Origin: Bradyrhizobium erythrophlei
GTDB taxonomy: Bacteria > Pseudomonadota > Alphaproteobacteria > Rhizobiales > Xanthobacteraceae
Length of the DNA stretch: 64,000 nucleotides
Assembly (NCBI RefSeq): GCF_900129425.1
Contig: NZ_LT670817.1
Location: 6,014,001 to 6,078,000 of the forward strand
Direction: 5' to 3'
Shown here: positions 59,516 through 64,000 of the stretch, in pieces
How positions within the stretch are numbered: position 1 is the first letter of the stretch
Layout: every line of letters begins with the position of its first letter
Made by a program: the position numbers and the translations under genes
The notes under the pieces: model-generated
What the model was told of the DNA's origin: nothing
What the model saw: only the letters and a program-made list of their open reading frames with translations
Databases searched by the model: none

Positions 59516-61414
59516 CTAGATGGCAATCTGCCGCCCGATCTCGACGACCTGATCGGTGGGGAGATTGAAGAAGTCGCTGATATGGACAGCGTTGCGCTCC
59601 ATCACAGCGAAGAATTGCTCCTGCCAGGCGGGCAAGCCTTTGCCGTCCTCGCGTCCGATCACCGTCTCGTGGCCGACGTAATAGGTGACATCGTCGAGGT
59701 CGATCGTACACCCCAGCGCTTTGCTGGCGGCGAGCAGTTCCGGAATATGTGGCCGCTCCATGAACCCGAAATGCGCTTCGGCGCGCCAAAAATTCGGTGC
59801 GACTTCCGTAATTGCAATTCGGTTGCGGGATGCGACCCAGGGCACTGACAAGGTATCCACGCGCAGCACGAACAGATGCTCGTGCAGGGCGCGGTTATGC
59901 TTGACGTGCCAGACCATAACCGGCGGCGTATCCCGGTCGGTCCGGGTCGGGAACACGGCCGTGCCGGGAACGCGCGGCATGTTTCTTGCGGCGATCTTGG
60001 CCATGAATTCCGGGACCGGGATCAGCGCTTCGTGTATCCGTTCCGCGACAGCCGCGGAGCCGCGGTGCCAAATCCACATCACGCTGTAGACCAACACAGC
60101 CAGGATCAACGGGACATATCCGCCCTCGGCGATCTTGGTGAGATTGGCAAGAAAGAAGGCACTGTCGACGACAAGAAAACACCCCGCGACTGAGCCGGCA
60201 GCCAACGGGCTCCAGCCCCAGATCTCGCGCATCGCAATGAACAGCAGCGCCGACGTCATCAGCATGGTCAGCGACACGGCGATGCCGTAGGCGGCCGCCA
60301 GATTGTCGGATTTGCCAAAGCCGATCGTCAACCCGACGGTCACAATCATCAGCAGCCAGTTGACGGCGCCGACGTAAATCTGCCCATACCCTTCCGATGA
60401 GGTCTGCTTGATCGAGAGGCGCGGCAACCAGCCGAGCTGGATCGCCTGCCGTGTCATCGAGAAGGCGCCGGTGATGATCGACTGACTGGCGATGATTGTC
60501 GCCACCGTCGCCAGCACAATCAGCGGGATCAGCAGAACCGCGGGACAGAGCCGAAAGAAGATGTTGCCGTCCGTCGGGGCGCCTTCAAGCACGAGCGCTG
60601 CCTGTCCTGCATAGTTCAGGATCAGGCTTGGAAAGACCACCGCGAACCAGGCCAGTTTGATTGGTCCCCTGCCGAAATGTCCCATATCGGCATAGAGCGC
60701 CTCGGCGCCGGTGACGCAGAGAAATACCGCGCCCAGCACCAGAAAGCCTGTTGCGCCATGCGAGAGCAGGTAGGACAGGCCGTAGGCGGGGTTGAGTGCG
60801 GCGAATACGGAAGGATGCTGCACAATGCCGGAAATCCCCATCGCCGCCATTGCGAGAAACCAGACCAGCATCACCGGGCCAAACCAGTGACCGATCGATG
60901 CGGTTCCGCGTGATTGAATCGCAAAGAGCGCGACCAGGATGGCGACGGCGGCGGGAACGACACAGGGCTGCAGGGCGGGTGTCGCCATGTTGATGCCCTC
61001 CAGCGCCGACAGCACCGAGATCGCCGGTGTAATGGCGCCGTCACCGTAGATCAGTGCCGCTCCGAACAAGCCGAAGGCGACGATGGTCGGCCGATGCTGC
61101 TTCTTCACCCCCAACAGGGCCATTAAGGCAAGGATGCCGCCCTCGCCGTCATTGTCGACGCTCATGGCAAACGAGACATATTTCACGGTGGTGATGATGA
61201 AGAGAGTCCAGAGCACCAGCGAAAGCGCGCCGAGGACAACACTTGCGTCGGGCGAAGCTTCAGCCGTGCCAAGAATGGTTTTGAACGTATAGAGCGGACT
61301 GGTTCCGATATCGCCAAACACGATGCCGAGTGCCGACAGGGCGAGAACGGGCAGCTTGCCCTGCGGAGGTTGCCGGGCAGTTTCGACCGCAAGGGGTGCT
61401 GGAGTTTCGCTCAA
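59516..61414 (-). CDS. kup: Kup-family potassium uptake protein
   Basis: A 632-residue membrane protein with twelve hydrophobic segments in the first two-thirds and a soluble C-terminal part. It has the Kup signature ALGIVFGDIGTSPLYTFKTI near residue 27, YGDGAITPAISVLSALEG and VTGAEALYADMGHFGR. It imports K+ with protons. The start is given as TTG 61414 with only a weak GGCGG upstream, so the N-terminus is uncertain by some residues. It stands between RlpA and the MFS gene on the same strand. Confidence 0.95.
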   Translation of the reverse strand: MSETPAPLAVETARQPPQGKLPVLALSALGIVFGDIGTSPLYTFKTILGTAEASPDASVVLGALSLVLWTLFIITTVKYVSFAMSVDNDGEGGILALMALLGVKKQHRPTIVAFGLFGAALIYGDGAITPAISVLSALEGINMATPALQPCVVPAAVAILVALFAIQSRGTASIGHWFGPVMLVWFLAMAAMGISGIVQHPSVFAALNPAYGLSYLLSHGATGFLVLGAVFLCVTGAEALYADMGHFGRGPIKLAWFAVVFPSLILNYAGQAALVLEGAPTDGNIFFRLCPAVLLIPLIVLATVATIIASQSIITGAFSMTRQAIQLGWLPRLSIKQTSSEGYGQIYVGAVNWLLMIVTVGLTIGFGKSDNLAAAYGIAVSLTMLMTSALLFIAMREIWGWSPLAAGSVAGCFLVVDSAFFLANLTKIAEGGYVPLILAVLVYSVMWIWHRGSAAVAERIHEALIPVPEFMAKIAARNMPRVPGTAVFPTRTDRDTPPVMVWHVKHNRALHEHLFVLRVDTLSVPWVASRNRIAITEVAPNFWRAEAHFGFMERPHIPELLAASKALGCTIDLDDVTYYVGHETVIGREDGKGLPAWQEQFFAVMERNAVHISDFFNLPTDQVVEIGRQIAI

Positions 61415-61561
61415 TGTGCCGCCAATTCTGTGATGGTATCAGCAGCAGATAAGCCGAACTCAGAGCAACAGCCAATCGGTTTCGTGCAATTATCGCCTTC
61501 CATTGCGACAGCTAAACGACCGACGGGCCGATTGTTCCAACCGACCGCGTGCTTCCGGGCC

Positions 61562-62935
61562 CTATTCCGCGGCCAGCCCGAACCCAGTCGTTTGCCCGTC
61601 GGGGGTGGCGATCAGCCGCTCTGGGACCAGCAGCAGGGTTGGAAGGATCAGGGCATAGACGATCGTGATCGCGATGACGCAGACCGTAAAGCCGCCGAAG
61701 TGGTCATAAAGGCTGGTCCCGAGAACATCACCAAATCGCGAAACGACGAAATAGAGGCTGCTCGACATCATCAGCGTCGTCCCCTGCAGGCCGCGAGGGC
61801 AGGAGCGAATGATCAAATCCATATAGGCGCCGGTGGCGACTCCGCCCATCAGGCCGATGGGTACCGCGGCGATCAGGGCCCCCGTCATCGTATGAATGAA
61901 AAGCAACGGAATCATCTGTGAAACGGCAGCAACGGTCCCCCACAACAACAGCGTTTTGAGGGGAAACCTGCGGCAGAGAAATCCGTACGCGATGAACGTC
62001 GGAATGAACGAGGCGGCGAAGATCGCATTCCACTGCCCCCATTGGGCATCGGTGGCATGCAGGCTGTTCTGCAGGTGATACTGAAGCGGGGTGGCCGAAC
62101 CGGGCGCGAAATTCCAGAGCAGCCAGATCAGCAGAGCCGGATAAATCGGCCGGTGACGGACCAGCCGCTTCACATCCGCCATCGGGTGACCGTCGGTCAC
62201 GTTTTCGACCCTGACGTTGTCGAATACCTCTCGCGGCTTCGACAGCGCATAGAGGGCCACGGCGGTCATGATCGCTGCGCCTACAAGAAACAGGATACGG
62301 ACGGCCTGATCAGGGTTTTTGACTTCGAGCAGGTCACTAAGCGAGCCCCCGATCAGCAACGCCACCACAGTGGGAATTGACAGAAAGACATTCCACACCG
62401 CGCTGATTTGCCCGGTCATCGCGTGTTGCTGTCCGATCGCCGAAGTCAGTCCGTTTTGAGCGCTGGCGACAAAAAGGAATGAGGTCGTCAGCAGGACGAC
62501 GGCGGCAAACAGTGTTGCGTAGCCCATGGGCGTGAACGCGAAGAAAACGTAGAGCAAGGCGCTGATTCCGCCGAACACCAGCATAAATCCGCGATCCCGC
62601 ATCCCGAGCGGATTCCATGTATCGCGGATAAATCCGAACACAAACGAGAGATATAGAGGGATCGCAGCTGCTAATCGGAAATTGGCGACCTCATGCGCTG
62701 TCAGGTGCAGCCTATTCTTCAGAAAGAAGCTGATCGGAATATCGATCAGGCCGCCTGAAGGTCCACCGAGAGCCAACAGAACGATCAAGATGCCGAGATA
62801 AAGAAAAATGCGCAGGCGCACCGGACGTGACAGGTCGGCGGGACCGACAGCGACAGCCTCCGCCGTGTCTGCGGAACGGTCATCCGGCGTCGCACGCGAT
62901 CTGTCCTCAGGAAATGACAAAGCGAGGCATTTCAA
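61562..62935 (-). CDS. MFS / folate-biopterin-transporter-like membrane protein
   Basis: A 457-residue protein with about twelve membrane segments. FVFGFIRDTWNPLGMRDRGFML is reminiscent of the BT1 (folate-biopterin) branch and of AmpG-like MFS proteins, with the charged loop between segments 2 and 3. PIGLMGGVATGAYMDLIIRSC lies in the second half. The start is TTG 62935 and uncertain, as the first 38 residues are hydrophilic and variable. The substrate is unknown. Confidence 0.8.
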   Translation of the reverse strand: MKCLALSFPEDRSRATPDDRSADTAEAVAVGPADLSRPVRLRIFLYLGILIVLLALGGPSGGLIDIPISFFLKNRLHLTAHEVANFRLAAAIPLYLSFVFGFIRDTWNPLGMRDRGFMLVFGGISALLYVFFAFTPMGYATLFAAVVLLTTSFLFVASAQNGLTSAIGQQHAMTGQISAVWNVFLSIPTVVALLIGGSLSDLLEVKNPDQAVRILFLVGAAIMTAVALYALSKPREVFDNVRVENVTDGHPMADVKRLVRHRPIYPALLIWLLWNFAPGSATPLQYHLQNSLHATDAQWGQWNAIFAASFIPTFIAYGFLCRRFPLKTLLLWGTVAAVSQMIPLLFIHTMTGALIAAVPIGLMGGVATGAYMDLIIRSCPRGLQGTTLMMSSSLYFVVSRFGDVLGTSLYDHFGGFTVCVIAITIVYALILPTLLLVPERLIATPDGQTTGFGLAAE

Positions 62936-63028
62936 ATGTCACTCACGGGTATCGCACCCCAGGGTGCATTTGCGGCAATCACCCTGCAAACGCTGCGATG
63001 GCCGCGATCGCTGCCGCGGTCGCAACGC

Positions 63029-63538
63029 TCAATGGCCAACCGCACGCGCCACCTGGGCAGCGAGTGACTCAGCCAGCATGTGACAGCCCTCGGGAGTCAG
63101 ATGCACGCCGTCGGGCTGGTGTGGCAATCCACCAAACATGCTGTTTCCGAGCATGATGACCGGAATATTTCGGGCAGAAAGGCGGCTTTGAATCTCCGCC
63201 GTCCGGTCAACCGTTCCCTTTCGCCGGTCGTTTCCACCGGGTTGCAAAATAACGGCACTCGTCCCCTTCGGTACGGCCTGGTCTAAACGTCTCAGCATCC
63301 CTTCCGTGGTGTCGCCGTTGATCCCGGCATTCACCACGTGGACGCCGGACCCCCTCGCCCGCAATATTGCCTCGAGCTGCGCGGGATAGGCCTGGTTGCG
63401 CGCGACGCCCTTGCCGTAGGTATTGCTTGCACCGAGCGCTACGACCGTGGCCGCCTCCGCCGGTGTCCCAAGCAGCAGGATCGCCCCGAACAGCGTCAAG
63501 CATCCAATGAGCATCGGGTGAAGAAAACGTGCTTTCAT
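63029..63538 (-). CDS. SGNH/GDSL-type esterase, exported
   Basis: A 169-residue hydrolase with a signal segment (HPMLIGCLTLFGAILLLG, cleavage near AEAA). The SGNH blocks are VALGASNTYGKG, where the nucleophile Ser is in G-A-S-N-T rather than G-D-S, INGDTTEGML for the Gly block, PGGND for the Asn, and QPDGVHLTPEG for the Asp/His pair. It resembles the small TesA-type arylesterase/lysophospholipase but shorter. ATG 63538 begins the signal; a frame to 63643 lacks a ribosome site. Confidence 0.87.
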   Translation of the reverse strand: MKARFLHPMLIGCLTLFGAILLLGTPAEAATVVALGASNTYGKGVARNQAYPAQLEAILRARGSGVHVVNAGINGDTTEGMLRRLDQAVPKGTSAVILQPGGNDRRKGTVDRTAEIQSRLSARNIPVIMLGNSMFGGLPHQPDGVHLTPEGCHMLAESLAAQVARAVGH

Positions 63539-63673
63539 ATTTTTCTCGTTGAAAAAATCGCTGAAAATCGAACGAGTGAGACGCCTGTTGGTACCTGAAA
63601 TCAGAAGGCCGGGGAAGCTCGATGCCGTTGGCCGTCGCCTCATAAACGACGGTGCGTTGATGACTCTGTGCTT

Positions 63674-64000
63674 CTACACCAACCCTAATTCGGCCGGATG
63701 GACCCCCGCAAAAATCCTTCCAACGCTCGCGGCTCTCAGCCGAAACACGCGCTGGCACAGCCATGCGAACATCGCATGATAGTCGGTCAGGACGGGATAG
63801 TCCCGGTTTTGAAAAAGATTTGCCAGGTCGATTTTGACCTGTTCGCCGAGAATACGGCCGCCATTAATGCCCCCAGCCCATCGCCCAATAGACCCCCTGC
63901 CGTGGCCGTGATCCCAGTTCTCCCGAAGATCGGCCAAACCCGGAGATCACGACCACGACAGAGCCGCCCTCGGAATTGGTCCTCTGGAACAAATTTTCTC
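63674..64000 (-). pseudogene. DUF1501 protein, C-terminal part with apparent frameshift (cut by window end)
   Basis: The minus strand from the window edge reads EGGSVVVVISGFGR in one frame, which is the DUF1501 G-G-x-x-V-V-V-x-x-x-FGR block. The expected next block, REN-x-x-DHGHG, is found in another frame as RENWDHGHGRGS, then GGRILGEQVK, NRDYPVLTDYHAMF and the end at 63674. The switch lies near 63915-63935. Each frame alone hits a stop or loses the family pattern, so a frameshift is likely. The upstream part lies outside the window. Confidence 0.6.

Noticed and set aside
1..64000. tRNA, rRNA, insertion sequence, integrase or replication origin
   Set aside because: I scanned for T-loop patterns, rRNA cores, transposase and integrase motifs and found none I could support.

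Overview
The window looks like chromosomal DNA of a GC-rich alphaproteobacterium of the Bradyrhizobium/Rhodopseudomonas group. The signs are the codon use, the many solute-binding proteins, the SAM-cyclase-ATPase protein at 50.1 kb, and the small palindromic intergenic repeats. This placement is an inference. I saw no rRNA, tRNA, CRISPR array, insertion sequence or origin.

Positions 1-41.6 kb form one long catabolic island. It opens with a cut cupin gene and a tightly coupled acyl-CoA-type operon (458-6191: hydrolase, acyl-CoA dehydrogenase, CoA ligase, opine-dehydrogenase-like protein, 3-hydroxyacyl-CoA-dehydrogenase-like protein). A leftward block (6384-12813) follows, with a NicX-like 2,5-dihydroxypyridine dioxygenase, a NitT/TauT-type ABC importer and an IlvD/Edd dehydratase. 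Next come two dehydrogenases, a branched-chain-type ABC importer (15421-20126) and a three-subunit molybdenum hydroxylase (20244-23997). Divergent from the hydroxylase is an operon with a luciferase-like monooxygenase, a cyclic-imidase/allantoinase-like hydrolase and a MocA-type oxidoreductase (24180-27201). It faces a leftward operon with a VOC protein, a two-component flavin monooxygenase and a TetR regulator (30212-27208). A second complete branched-chain-type importer (31515-36076), more dehydrogenases, an ACMSD-like amidohydrolase, a zeta-class GST, a formylglycine sulfatase/phosphonate hydrolase and a TctC-type binding protein close the island. The mix of enzymes suggests uptake, hydroxylation and ring opening of an N-heteroaromatic or related aromatic compound, but the substrate is unknown. 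A short palindromic motif recurs in several of its promoter regions and may be the TetR operator.

Positions 42.4-48.5 kb hold decayed phage-type genes on the minus strand: a tiny membrane peptide, a GNAT, a truncated terminase fused to a membrane helix, and small hypotheticals. A plus-strand PaoABC-like aldehyde oxidoreductase operon (43561-47308) sits among them. Between 48.5 and 49.7 kb is a non-coding stretch of palindromic repeats and a 162-166 bp tandem repeat in which every unit carries a terminator-like hairpin.

Positions 50.1-64 kb are ordinary genome with some unusual genes: a 1110-residue SAM-cyclase-ATPase protein, a DyP-type peroxidase with a small partner, a divergently transcribed and degenerate P450-like protein, an Nramp-related transporter, RlpA-like, Kup, an MFS/BT1-like transporter, an SGNH hydrolase, and the frameshifted end of a DUF1501 gene at the right edge.
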